A stretch of 5,999 bases of DNA from Rhodospirillales bacterium. Lineage in GTDB: Bacteria; Pseudomonadota; Alphaproteobacteria; Rhodospirillales; Defluviicoccaceae. The notes under the pieces were generated by a model. The model ran no database searches and had not been told where the DNA came from. It saw only the letters and a program-made list of their open reading frames with translations. The stretch covers positions 1 to 5,999 of the forward strand of contig JAHCKI010000159.1 in NCBI GenBank assembly GCA_026125865.1, written 5' to 3'. The translations under genes and the position numbers were made by a program. Shown piece by piece: positions 1-5,999 of this stretch. Position 1 is the first letter of the stretch. Each line of letters opens with the position of its first letter.

Positions 1-288
1 GGACTGACTGTCGCTGCAATCGACGATTCGCTGATGGAGACCTATGACCTGACCGATGACACCCAAGGGGTCGTGGTCACCAACGTCACACCGAACGGGT
101 CGGCGAGCGAAAAGGGAATTCGGCCTGGAGACGTCATCGTTGAAGTCACCCAGGAGGAGGTCCATACGCCCGGCGATGTCGCCGCAAAGGTCGAGGCCGC
201 GGCCGAGGTCGGACGCAAGTCCGTTCTTCTTCTGATCGAAGCGCAATCCGGACTAAAATTCGTCGCGGTCAGCCTCGAAAAGGAATGA
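1..288 (+). CDS. Do/HtrA-family periplasmic serine protease, C-terminal PDZ domain (partial, start outside window)
   Basis: The reading frame is open from base 1 and ends at a TGA (286-288), giving 95 residues of the C-terminus of a longer protein. What remains is one PDZ domain. A beta strand GVVVTNV (residues 23-29) is followed by the SASEKGIRPGDVIVEV stretch (34-49), where the GIRPGD turn is the PDZ hallmark. A helix follows (about 59-69), then GRKSVLLLI (71-79) and the closing strand. This matches the second PDZ domain that ends DegP/DegQ/MucD-type proteases, which degrade or refold damaged proteins in the periplasm. The trypsin-like catalytic domain and first PDZ domain would lie upstream and cannot be checked. 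An internal ATG at 34 is not the true start because the PDZ fold begins before it. The family call is strong; the exact paralogue (degP, degQ or mucD) cannot be decided from this piece. Confidence 0.9.
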   Translation, partial: GLTVAAIDDSLMETYDLTDDTQGVVVTNVTPNGSASEKGIRPGDVIVEVTQEEVHTPGDVAAKVEAAAEVGRKSVLLLIEAQSGLKFVAVSLEKE

Positions 289-360
289 TCGACCTTTAAT
301 CGTGGAAGCATCGTCGGCCAATCAGCCGAAGCGAAATGGAAAATACTGCGCGGGGAAGAC

Positions 361-1740
361 ATGACCGAATCAACCAAGTACCTCCTGTCCGACCAGGAGA
401 TCCCCCGCTACTGGTACAACATTGCCGCGGATCTGCCGAAAGCGATGCCACCGGTGCTTCACCCCGCGACCGGGAGCCCCATCGGACCGGGTGATCTGTC
501 GCCCCTGTTCCCGATGGCGCTGATCGCGCAGGAGGTGTCCACGGAACGGGAAATCGAGATTCCGGAACCGGTCCTCGACGTCTACAAGCTGTGGCGGCCT
601 TCTCCTCTCTATCGGGCCCGGCAACTGGAACGGGTTCTCGATACACCGGCAAAAATTTACTATAAATATGAAGGCGTTAGTCCAAGCGGCAGCCATAAAC
701 CCAATACCTCGGTGGCGCAGGCTTTCTACAACAAGGAGGAAGGCACTCGGCGTTTGACGACCGAGACCGGCGCCGGCCAATGGGGAACCTCCCTCGCCTT
801 CGCCGGCGGCGTGTTCGGGCTCGACGTCGACGTCTACATGGTCAAGGTCTCCTACCAGCAAAAGCCGTATCGTCGCGCCGCCATGGAAACCTATGGTGCG
901 CGCTGCGTCGCCAGTCCGAGCGACGAGACGGAAGCCGGCCGGCACATTCTGGCGGCCGATCCGGACTCGACGGGCAGCCTGGGGATCGCCATTTCCGAAG
1001 CGGTCGAAATGGCGGCCCAGCGCGACGATACCAAGTATTCGCTGGGTAGCGTCCTCAACCATGTCCTGTTGCACCAGACCGTGATCGGCTTGGAAGCCAT
1101 CAAACAAATGGAAATGGCCGGCGATGAGCCCGATATCCTCATCGCCTGCACCGGCGGCGGCAGCAACTTTGCCGGTCTGGTCTTTCCGTTTCTGGCGAGA
1201 AAACTGAAAGGGCAAGGTGACTACAGGATCATCGCGACCGAGCCCACCTCATGCCCGACGCTGACGCGGGGCGTTTATGCGTATGATTTCGGCGATACGG
1301 CGCATTTGACGCCGCTTTTGAAAATGCAAACCCTGGGATCGAGTTTCGTTCCTCCCGGCATTCATGCCGGCGGCCTCCGCTATCACGGGATGTCGCCGTT
1401 GTTGAGCCATATCATGAACTTAGGGCTTTTCGAGGCACAGGCCTTCCCGCAACTGGGATGCTTCGCCGCCGGGGTTCAGTTTGCGCGGGCGGAAGGCATC
1501 ATCCCGGCCCCCGAATCCAATCACGCCGTCAAGGCCGCCATCGACGAAGCGCTCGTCTGCAAGCGCGACGGCACCGCGAAAACAATCCTCTTCAATCTTT
1601 CCGGTCACGGGAACTTCGATATGCAAGCCTATGCCGACTACTTCGCCGGCAAGCTCATCGATGATGTGCACGACGAGGCCGCCCTCGCCACTGCCATCGG
1701 CGAACTTCCCAAAGTGCCGGCTGCCCAAATTGCCGGCTGA
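361..1740 (+). CDS. trpB2: TrpB2-type tryptophan synthase beta chain-like PLP enzyme
   Basis: A 459-residue fold-type II PLP enzyme. TrpB proteins join indole and L-serine to make tryptophan; the TrpB2 branch usually acts without the canonical TrpA. Visible motifs are the Schiff-base lysine K113 in GSHKPNT (110-116), the catalytic glutamate E135 in ETGAGQWG (135-142), the phosphate-binding loop CTGGGSNF (263-270), E294 in ATEP, and the C-terminal NLSGHGNFD (412-420), whose S414 should contact the pyridine nitrogen. ETGAGQWG in place of ETGAGQHG, SGSHKPNT in place of TGAHKIN, the long N-terminal arm and LRYHGMSPLLS (339-349) all point to TrpB2 rather than TrpB1. The ATG is preceded by GGGGAAG (352-358), close but usable as a ribosome site. 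No trpA, trpF or trpC lies nearby, so this is not the trp operon copy. In vivo it could salvage indole or deaminate serine; the sequence does not decide. Confidence 0.93.
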   Translation: MTESTKYLLSDQEIPRYWYNIAADLPKAMPPVLHPATGSPIGPGDLSPLFPMALIAQEVSTEREIEIPEPVLDVYKLWRPSPLYRARQLERVLDTPAKIYYKYEGVSPSGSHKPNTSVAQAFYNKEEGTRRLTTETGAGQWGTSLAFAGGVFGLDVDVYMVKVSYQQKPYRRAAMETYGARCVASPSDETEAGRHILAADPDSTGSLGIAISEAVEMAAQRDDTKYSLGSVLNHVLLHQTVIGLEAIKQMEMAGDEPDILIACTGGGSNFAGLVFPFLARKLKGQGDYRIIATEPTSCPTLTRGVYAYDFGDTAHLTPLLKMQTLGSSFVPPGIHAGGLRYHGMSPLLSHIMNLGLFEAQAFPQLGCFAAGVQFARAEGIIPAPESNHAVKAAIDEALVCKRDGTAKTILFNLSGHGNFDMQAYADYFAGKLIDDVHDEAALATAIGELPKVPAAQIAG

Positions 1741-1768
1741 ATAACCGAAACCCCATCGCGAACGCGCC

Positions 1769-1775
1769 AAGGGAG
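1769..1775 (+). promoter_or_regulatory. Ribosome binding site of the DUF1015 gene
   Basis: AAGGGAG lies nine bases before the ATG at 1785. It is a near-consensus Shine-Dalgarno sequence in the 44-base gap after trpB2 and supports both the chosen start and translation from a shared transcript. Confidence 0.6.
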
Positions 1776-1784
1776 TCAAACCTG

Positions 1785-2999
1785 ATGCCGCCGCTCATCG
1801 CCCCCTTTGCCGCCGTGCGTCCAGCGCATGGACGCGCCGCCGAAGTCGCGGCGCCACCCTATGATGTCATCACCACCGAAGAGGCGCGCGCCCGCGCGGC
1901 GGATCGGCCGTGGGACTTTCTCCACGTTTCCAGGCCGGAAATCGATTTGCCGCCGGACGCCGATCCCCATGGCGACGAAGCCTACGCCAAAGCGGCGAGC
2001 AATTTCAGCCGCATGCAGGAAAGCGGCGTCCTCGTCCGGGATGACGCTCCCTGCTACTACGTCTATCGGATCGTGTCCGGGGGACACACGCAGACAGGCT
2101 TGGCGGCGGCGGCCCACGTCCCCGCCTACAGCGCCGGCCGCATCCGCAGGCACGAGCACACGCGCCCCGACAAGGAGATGGATCGCGCCCGTCAGATCGA
2201 AGCCGTCGGCGCCCATACGGGTCCGGTATTTGTGACCCATCGCGCCGATGCTGTCGTGGCGAGGCTGCTGAACACGGCCGCGGCCGGGAATCCCGACAGC
2301 GACGTCACCCTGGACGACAAGGTTCGCCATCAGGTGTGGGCCGTCAAAGATAAAGACCGGATCGAGCGGCTGTCGAGCGCCTTCGAAGGCATGGAACGCC
2401 TCTATGTCGCCGATGGTCATCACCGGGCGGCGGCCGCCACCCGCGTCTTCGAAAAACGCCCCACGTCGGACCGCTTTCTCGTCGTCAGTTTTCCCGCCGA
2501 TCAAGTGCGTATCCTGGACTACAACCGGGTCGTTCGAGATCTACAAGGGCGAACGCCCGAAGCGTTCTTGAGCGACGTACGGGAGCACTTCACCGTCGAA
2601 CCTTCAGACCTTCCGTATCGCCCGGAGCGTCGTGGCGAGTTCGGGATGTTCGTCGCCGACCGCTGGTATCGTCTGGCCCAGCGGGACACCGGCCATGCGA
2701 GCGAGAACCCGGTCACCAGCCTGGATGTCAGTCGTCTTGCCGATGGTCTGTTATCCCCCATCCTGGGAATCGGTGATCCACGAACCGATCCGCGCATCGA
2801 TTTCGTCGGCGGTAGCCGTGGCCTCAACGGATTGGAAGACAGAGTGCGTTCGGGTGAATGGGCCGTGGCGTTCTCGCTCTACCCGACATCCCTTGAGGAT
2901 CTCATGGCCGTCGCCGATGCGGGCGAAGTGATGCCGCCCAAATCGACTTGGTTCGACCCCAAACTCGCCGACGGCCTTCTGTCGCTGCCCCTCGGCTAA
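1785..2999 (+). CDS. DUF1015 family protein
   Basis: A 404-residue protein that matches the DUF1015 family (about 400-450 residues) along its whole length. Recognisable family blocks are the N-terminal APPYDVI (23-29), RRHEHTRPDKEMDR (121-134), the highly conserved YVADGHHRAAAA (207-218), and the C-terminal MPPKSTWFDPKLADGL (383-398). The His/Asp/Arg-rich central motif looks like a catalytic or nucleotide/phosphate-binding site. There is no signal peptide or membrane segment, so it should be cytosolic. No biochemical function can be read from the sequence. From memory, DUF1015 genes often sit beside serine-biosynthesis genes, and a role in serine metabolism has been proposed for the family; I cannot confirm this for the present protein. 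It follows trpB2 by 44 bases on the same strand, with a good ribosome site, so the two are probably co-transcribed. Family assignment is firm; function is open. Confidence 0.9.
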   Translation: MPPLIAPFAAVRPAHGRAAEVAAPPYDVITTEEARARAADRPWDFLHVSRPEIDLPPDADPHGDEAYAKAASNFSRMQESGVLVRDDAPCYYVYRIVSGGHTQTGLAAAAHVPAYSAGRIRRHEHTRPDKEMDRARQIEAVGAHTGPVFVTHRADAVVARLLNTAAAGNPDSDVTLDDKVRHQVWAVKDKDRIERLSSAFEGMERLYVADGHHRAAAATRVFEKRPTSDRFLVVSFPADQVRILDYNRVVRDLQGRTPEAFLSDVREHFTVEPSDLPYRPERRGEFGMFVADRWYRLAQRDTGHASENPVTSLDVSRLADGLLSPILGIGDPRTDPRIDFVGGSRGLNGLEDRVRSGEWAVAFSLYPTSLEDLMAVADAGEVMPPKSTWFDPKLADGLLSLPLG

Positions 3000-3010
3000 G
3001 ATCGCATCGG

Positions 3011-3598
3011 TTAAGACTTTGTGAAATCCCCGAAGTCATCCTTCGTGAACAGCGAAACGAGGTCGATGCCTTCGGCGGCCAGGTTTTTGCGCGCGCCTTC
3101 CAATCGGTCGATCACGGTGATCGCCTTGGCGACATGCCCCGACGCCGCGCGTACGGTTTTGGCCGCTTGCAGCGTCGAACCGCCGGTCGTGGTCACATCT
3201 TCGAAAAGCACGACCCGCGCATCGGGTTCGAAATAGCCCTCGATCAGGTTTTGCGTGCCATACTCCTTGACGTCCTTGCGCACGAAAAAGCCGCGAATTG
3301 GCTGACCAGGAAAGCTGCGCGCGCACACGGCGGCGACGATGGGCACCGCCCCCAACGCCATGCCGCCCACGTAATCCACGGTTTCGCCGGCAAGGCGCGC
3401 CAGAATTTCGTCGGCGATCAGTGAGGCGCATTCAGGATCGAACAGCGGTTTCTTGACGTTGAAGTACAGATTGCTGGTTCGTCCGGAAGCCAGTGTCATC
3501 TCGCGACCGGTGATCAATGCCTCGGCGGCCAGAAGCTGTCGCAATCGCTCGCGCCGACCATCGCCCGCGCCCAAGGGTTGCGTCGTTGTCGTACTCAC
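3011..3598 (-). CDS. pyrE: Orotate phosphoribosyltransferase
   Basis: A 195-residue type I phosphoribosyltransferase that converts orotate and PRPP to orotidine 5'-monophosphate, the fifth step of de novo pyrimidine synthesis, in the cytosol. The PRPP-binding signature is VVLFEDVTTTGGS (129-141), with the acidic pair ED at 133-134. The N-terminal block LASGRTSNLYFNVK (36-49) and the flexible-loop basic residues RKDVKEYG (107-114) are typical of OPRTase. The start is GTG at 3598-3596, with GGGGAGG at 3610-3604 and a five-base spacer. The same frame stays open 345 bases further upstream, but that stretch is low-complexity Arg/Pro-rich sequence antisense to moeA, so the longer version is rejected. 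pyrE stands alone: it faces the DUF1015 gene tail to tail and diverges from moeA. No pyrimidine attenuator is apparent in its short leader. Confidence 0.95.
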   Translation of the reverse strand: MSTTTTQPLGAGDGRRERLRQLLAAEALITGREMTLASGRTSNLYFNVKKPLFDPECASLIADEILARLAGETVDYVGGMALGAVPIVAAVCARSFPGQPIRGFFVRKDVKEYGTQNLIEGYFEPDARVVLFEDVTTTGGSTLQAAKTVRAASGHVAKAITVIDRLEGARKNLAAEGIDLVSLFTKDDFGDFTKS

Positions 3599-3693
3599 CG
3601 AAACCTCCCCGCTGTTTCCGTTTACGGATGTGAGATACACTCCGGCTCGGCCCCTTGGCCAGAGCGGCTTGATGTTTTTTGCGAGTTTCGACG
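3599..3693. promoter_or_regulatory. Divergent pyrE/moeA intergenic region, presumed to carry both promoters
   Basis: The 95 bases between the GTG of pyrE and the ATG of moeA must hold at least part of the promoters of both genes, since neither has a same-strand neighbour upstream. On the plus strand TACACT (3636-3641) matches four of six -10 bases, but no convincing -35 lies at the right distance. A small inverted repeat, CCGT-TT-ACGG, sits at 3619-3628. No known operator or riboswitch is recognised. The promoter role is inferred from gene orientation, not from motifs. Confidence 0.4.
3604..3610 (-). promoter_or_regulatory. Ribosome binding site that fixes the pyrE GTG start
   Basis: On the minus strand GGGGAGG is followed by TTTCG and then GTG. 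It is the strongest Shine-Dalgarno match in the window. It picks the 195-residue pyrE product over the open-frame extension, and the resulting length is close to other bacterial OPRTases. Confidence 0.7.
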
Positions 3694-4950
3694 ATGACGC
3701 AATTGCGCGACGACTGTTTTGCTTTCGGTGAAGCGCTGAAGCCGTTGGCGGAGGCGCTGGCCCTCGTCGACCAGCGCGTAACGCCCGTTGTCGGCGCCGA
3801 AACCGTCGGCCTGAGAACGGCGGCCGACCGGATCTTGGCGGAAGACGTGATCGCGGCCCACAGCGTCCCCCCCCATGACAACGCCGCCGTGGATGGATAT
3901 GCCGTCCGCCACACCGACCTTCATACAAGCGCGGAAACGGCATTGCCGGTCGCCGGCCGCGCGGCGGCGGGGCACCCCTACTCTCCGGGTGCGAAGCCGG
4001 GCGAAGCCATTCGCATTTTTACCGGCACTCCCATGCCCGGCGGTACCGACACCGTCCTCATGCAGGAAGACTGCCGGACCGACGGCGACGTGGTGGTGAT
4101 TCCGCCCGGCGTCAAGATGGGCGCCAATCGGCGGCGACAAGGCGAGGATGTTAAGGCGGGCGACGTCATTCTGGATCGCGGTCGCCGCCTTCGTCCCCAA
4201 GATCTGGGACTGGCAGCCTCGGTTGGCCGCCGCGACCTCAGCGTCTATTGCCCGCTGCGCGCGGCGGTCTTTTCCACGGGCGACGAGCTTTACGAACCCG
4301 CCCCGTCGATCCCGCCTGGGGGCATCTGCGATTCCAACCGGTACGCATTGATGGCCTTGTTGGAAGGGCTCGGCGTCCACGTGACGGACCTGGGTATCCT
4401 CCGTGATCGCTACGAAGACATCCGCGATGCATTGAGCGCCGCCGCCGCCGATCACGACCTTGTCGCCACCTCCGGCGGCATGTCGGTGGGCGAGGAAGAT
4501 CACGTCAAATCGGCGGTGCAGGCGTTGGGCGCCCTCCATTTCTGGAAGCTGGCGATCAAGCCGGGACGTCCGATCGGCCTCGGCCAGATCGGCGGCGTGC
4601 CGTTCGTCGGCCTGCCCGGCAACCCGGTGGCGATGATGGTCACCTTCATGCGCGTTGCCCGTCCGATGATCCTGGGTCTCGCCGGATGCACCGACCGGGC
4701 GCCCCACGTCTTTCGCGTGCCCATCGACTTCGCGGTGAGCAAGAAAGCCGGCCGGCGGGAATGGTTCCGGGCGCGATTGCGGAGCGGTGACAACGGCGAG
4801 CTGGTGGCGGCCCGCTTCTCCCGCCAGGGCTCGGGCATCCTCTCGTCTCTCGTCGGCTCTGACGGCTTGATCGAACTCCCCGAAGAGGTGACCGAGCTTC
4901 CGGTCGGCGCCTTGGTGGATTTCCTCTCCTTCCGGGAAGTGGCGCGATAG
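3694..4950 (+). CDS. moeA: Molybdopterin molybdotransferase MoeA
   Basis: A 418-residue protein of normal family length. MoeA inserts molybdate into adenylylated molybdopterin (MPT-AMP), the last common step of molybdenum cofactor synthesis in the cytosol. Motifs in order are DNAAVDGYA (62-70), FTGTPMP (109-115), RRRQGED (146-152), FSTGDEL (193-199), ICDSNRY (211-217), TSGGMSVGEEDHVK (259-272), KPGRPIG (289-295) and GLPGNPV (306-312). By motif position D67, T110, D152 and E198 correspond to the functionally important residues studied in E. coli MoeA (D59, T100, D142, E188). The C-terminal domain IV (about 340-418) is complete. I chose ATG 3694, which gives the MTQLRDDCFAF start I recall from alphaproteobacterial MoeA; a TTG at 3679 would add five residues. 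Neither start has a clear Shine-Dalgarno sequence. No other Mo-cofactor gene or molybdoenzyme is in the window. Confidence 0.95.
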   Translation: MTQLRDDCFAFGEALKPLAEALALVDQRVTPVVGAETVGLRTAADRILAEDVIAAHSVPPHDNAAVDGYAVRHTDLHTSAETALPVAGRAAAGHPYSPGAKPGEAIRIFTGTPMPGGTDTVLMQEDCRTDGDVVVIPPGVKMGANRRRQGEDVKAGDVILDRGRRLRPQDLGLAASVGRRDLSVYCPLRAAVFSTGDELYEPAPSIPPGGICDSNRYALMALLEGLGVHVTDLGILRDRYEDIRDALSAAAADHDLVATSGGMSVGEEDHVKSAVQALGALHFWKLAIKPGRPIGLGQIGGVPFVGLPGNPVAMMVTFMRVARPMILGLAGCTDRAPHVFRVPIDFAVSKKAGRREWFRARLRSGDNGELVAARFSRQGSGILSSLVGSDGLIELPEEVTELPVGALVDFLSFREVAR

Positions 4951-4972
4951 ATAAAGACGCGTGCGCGCCGTG

Positions 4973-5431
4973 CTATCCGCGGCCGCGGTAGGACGGCACG
5001 CCGGGATCGGGAAGCCAGAGATCGGGTGGCGGGTTTCCGCTCTGATAGAACACGTCGATGGGTATGCCGCCACGGGGATACCAATATCCGGCGATGCGCA
5101 GCCATTGTGGCTTGGCGGCGGCCTGCACCTTCTTGGCGATGGCGATGGTGCAATCCTCATGGAAGGCGCCATGATTGCGGAAGGACGCCAGGTACAATTT
5201 CAGCGATTTGCTTTCGACCAGCCTCGCCGCCGGCACGTAGTCCAGCACCAGATGCGCGAAATCCGGCTGTCCGGTCACCGGACACAGGGAGGTGAACTCC
5301 GGGCACGCGAAGCGAACCAGGTATGTTTCGCCGGGGTGCGGATTGGCCACGGTCTCCAGCACCGCCGCTTCCGGCGATGCCGGGATCGCCGCACTTTTAC
5401 CCAGGTGTGTTAGGGGATCAATCTCATCCAT
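4973..5431 (-). CDS. queF: NADPH-dependent 7-cyano-7-deazaguanine (preQ0) reductase QueF
   Basis: A 152-residue protein of the short, single-domain (B. subtilis-type) QueF class. It reduces the nitrile of preQ0 to the amine of preQ1, using NADPH, in tRNA queuosine synthesis. Counting from ATG 5431, CPEFTSLCPVTGQPDF (43-58) contains the nucleophilic cysteine C50 and the acid D57. ESKSLK (73-78) is the QueF signature of this T-fold family, and SFRNHGAFHED (83-93) supplies H91 and E92. The tail ending in YRGRG resembles alphaproteobacterial QueF. A TTG nine bases upstream (5440) could add MKP, but ATG is preferred; neither has a good ribosome site. queF lies 37 bases after the DUF1232 gene on the same strand and is probably read with it. 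No queC, queD, queE or tgt is nearby. No preQ1 riboswitch-like leader fits in the short upstream gap. Confidence 0.95.
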   Translation of the reverse strand: MDEIDPLTHLGKSAAIPASPEAAVLETVANPHPGETYLVRFACPEFTSLCPVTGQPDFAHLVLDYVPAARLVESKSLKLYLASFRNHGAFHEDCTIAIAKKVQAAAKPQWLRIAGYWYPRGGIPIDVFYQSGNPPPDLWLPDPGVPSYRGRG

Positions 5432-5468
5432 GGGTTTCAAAACGCTTGTAGGGCGCCGCCAATCTCGA

Positions 5469-5843
5469 TCAGCCCGTTTTCGCCGTTTCGCGCTCGAGCG
5501 CGGTGCGGGCTTTGGCGACGTGACTGTCCTTTATGTGCGGGCGCAGGGACTGTAACACCGTCGCCAACACCGTCATATCGTCGGCGAAACCGAGCCCCAC
5601 GATGAAGTCGGGGATCAAATCGGCCGGCATGATGAAGTACGCCAGCGCGGCAAACAAAAGCGCCTTGACCCGCGCCGGCGTCGCCGGATCCATGGCCGCG
5701 TAATACGCCGCAAGGACCTGGTCCAGAAATGGCACGCGGCCGACCGTGCGCCTGACCTTCGACCAAAACCGGTCGCGGACGAATTCCTCCTGACCGGCGC
5801 TGGGACTAAGTGCCTTGGATACGTCGATGCTGTCCATGTTCAT
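5469..5843 (-). CDS. DUF1232 (YkvA family) small membrane protein
   Basis: A 124-residue protein with the DUF1232 core at about residues 56-93. The diagnostic part is AYFIMPADLIPDF (68-80), followed by GLGFADDMTVLATVL (83-97), i.e. the family pattern of a hydrophobic segment, a P-x-D-L-I-P-D turn and a DD pair. The hydrophobic stretch from about 60 to 97 suggests one or two membrane-embedded segments around a polar turn. The N-terminal 50 residues are charged and the C-terminus (101-124) is hydrophilic. The biochemical role of the family is unknown to me. ATG 5843 is the longest start and ATG 5837 gives two residues fewer; neither has a recognisable Shine-Dalgarno sequence. It precedes queF by 37 bases on the same strand, a common operon spacing, but I know of no functional link to queuosine synthesis. 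Confidence 0.88.
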   Translation of the reverse strand: MNMDSIDVSKALSPSAGQEEFVRDRFWSKVRRTVGRVPFLDQVLAAYYAAMDPATPARVKALLFAALAYFIMPADLIPDFIVGLGFADDMTVLATVLQSLRPHIKDSHVAKARTALERETAKTG

Positions 5844-5905
5844 AAGAGTGGGACGAATTTATGGCGTACACAACCCCCACCGCGAGAGAGCCTATCTAAT
5901 TTTGC

Positions 5906-5999
5906 TCAGCCTGTGTACGGGTCGAGGGTCCGCGCCACCGCGAAAAGCGCGTGGATTTGCGCAATCGCCGCCCGGATCCGTTCCGCCGTCGGCGGTTCC
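5906..5999 (-). CDS. C-terminal tail of an unidentified minus-strand protein (partial)
   Basis: On the minus strand one frame is open from the window edge to a TGA at 5908-5906, encoding about 30 residues. It contains RIRAAIAQIHALFAVAR (residues 7-23 of the visible piece), an amphipathic helix with regular Ala/Ile/Leu spacing, and then ends LDPYTG. The other minus-strand frames, and a plus-strand frame starting GTG, are also open here because the stretch is short. The call therefore rests on helix-like residue spacing and on the plausible 62-base gap to the downstream DUF1232 gene. I do not recognise the protein, and a chance open frame cannot be excluded. Confidence 0.35.
   Translation of the reverse strand, partial: EPPTAERIRAAIAQIHALFAVARTLDPYTG

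Noticed and set aside
314..329. Hairpin TCGGC-CAATCA-GCCGA between the protease gene and trpB2 as a terminator
   Set aside because: The stem is only five base pairs and no T-run follows, so it does not support an intrinsic terminator.
646..675. AT-rich patch with a TATAAA (661-666) inside trpB2, resembling a -10 promoter element
   Set aside because: It encodes the conserved Lys/Ile/Tyr-rich stretch just before the PLP lysine motif, which explains the composition. No -35 lies at a suitable distance.
370..1215. A 281-residue minus-strand open frame opposite trpB2
   Set aside because: It is the antisense shadow of trpB2, with no recognisable motif.
1776..2504. A 242-residue minus-strand open frame opposite the DUF1015 gene
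   Set aside because: It is antisense to a full-length conserved protein, and its Gly/Arg/Asp-rich content shows no domain.
2948..3424. A 158-residue plus-strand frame across the DUF1015/pyrE junction
   Set aside because: It is antisense to pyrE and overlaps the DUF1015 3' end out of frame; the sequence is Arg/His-rich without motifs.
3599..3943. N-terminal extension of pyrE to a 310-residue protein
   Set aside because: The added 115 residues are Arg/Gly/Pro-rich with no fold-like pattern and lie antisense to the moeA start. The GTG at 3598 has a strong ribosome site and gives the normal OPRTase length.
3622..5172. A 516-residue minus-strand open frame
   Set aside because: It lies antisense across nearly all of moeA and overlaps queF, both with unmistakable family motifs. 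Its His/Arg/Gly-rich composition is typical of a shadow frame in GC-rich DNA.
5935..5954. Stem-loop CCAC-C-GCG / CGC-GTGG with an AAAAG loop
   Set aside because: It has a bulge, lies inside the probable coding tail, has no adjacent T-run, and is of a size expected by chance in GC-rich DNA.

Overview
The window is an ordinary, densely coded piece of a GC-rich bacterial chromosome, most likely from an alphaproteobacterium of the Rhodospirillales type. That placement is an inference from gene style. QueF is of the short, single-domain type and ends in the PYRGRG-like tail (here SYRGRG) that I recall from alphaproteobacterial QueF. MoeA begins with the DDCFAF stretch I recall from that group, and PyrE is a short bacterial form. 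No mobile element, CRISPR array, tRNA or rRNA is visible, and codon use looks uniform.

Layout, left to right. Positions 1-288 (+) hold the C-terminal PDZ domain of a Do/HtrA-family periplasmic serine protease whose start is outside the window. Next on the same strand come a TrpB2-type tryptophan synthase beta-like enzyme (361-1740) and a DUF1015 protein (1785-2999). The gaps of 72 and 44 bases would allow co-transcription. pyrE (3011-3598, -) converges on the DUF1015 gene with only 11 bases between the stops. moeA (3694-4950, +) diverges from pyrE across a 95-base gap. queF (4973-5431, -) converges on moeA across 22 bases. Upstream of queF on the same strand lies a small DUF1232 membrane protein (5469-5843), and then the likely C-terminal tail of another minus-strand gene (5906-5999).

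The genes belong to unrelated housekeeping processes: envelope protein quality control, serine/indole PLP chemistry, pyrimidine synthesis, molybdenum cofactor insertion and queuosine synthesis. No shared pathway runs through the window. The pairing most worth following is trpB2 with DUF1015, because TrpB2 consumes L-serine and I recall DUF1015 genes near serine-biosynthesis genes. No non-coding stretch exceeds 300 bases; the longest are the two gene-to-gene gaps of under 100 bases at 289-360 and 3599-3693. I do not see a previously undescribed system here. The findings below are modest: start-site questions, short repeats and one neighbourhood hypothesis.
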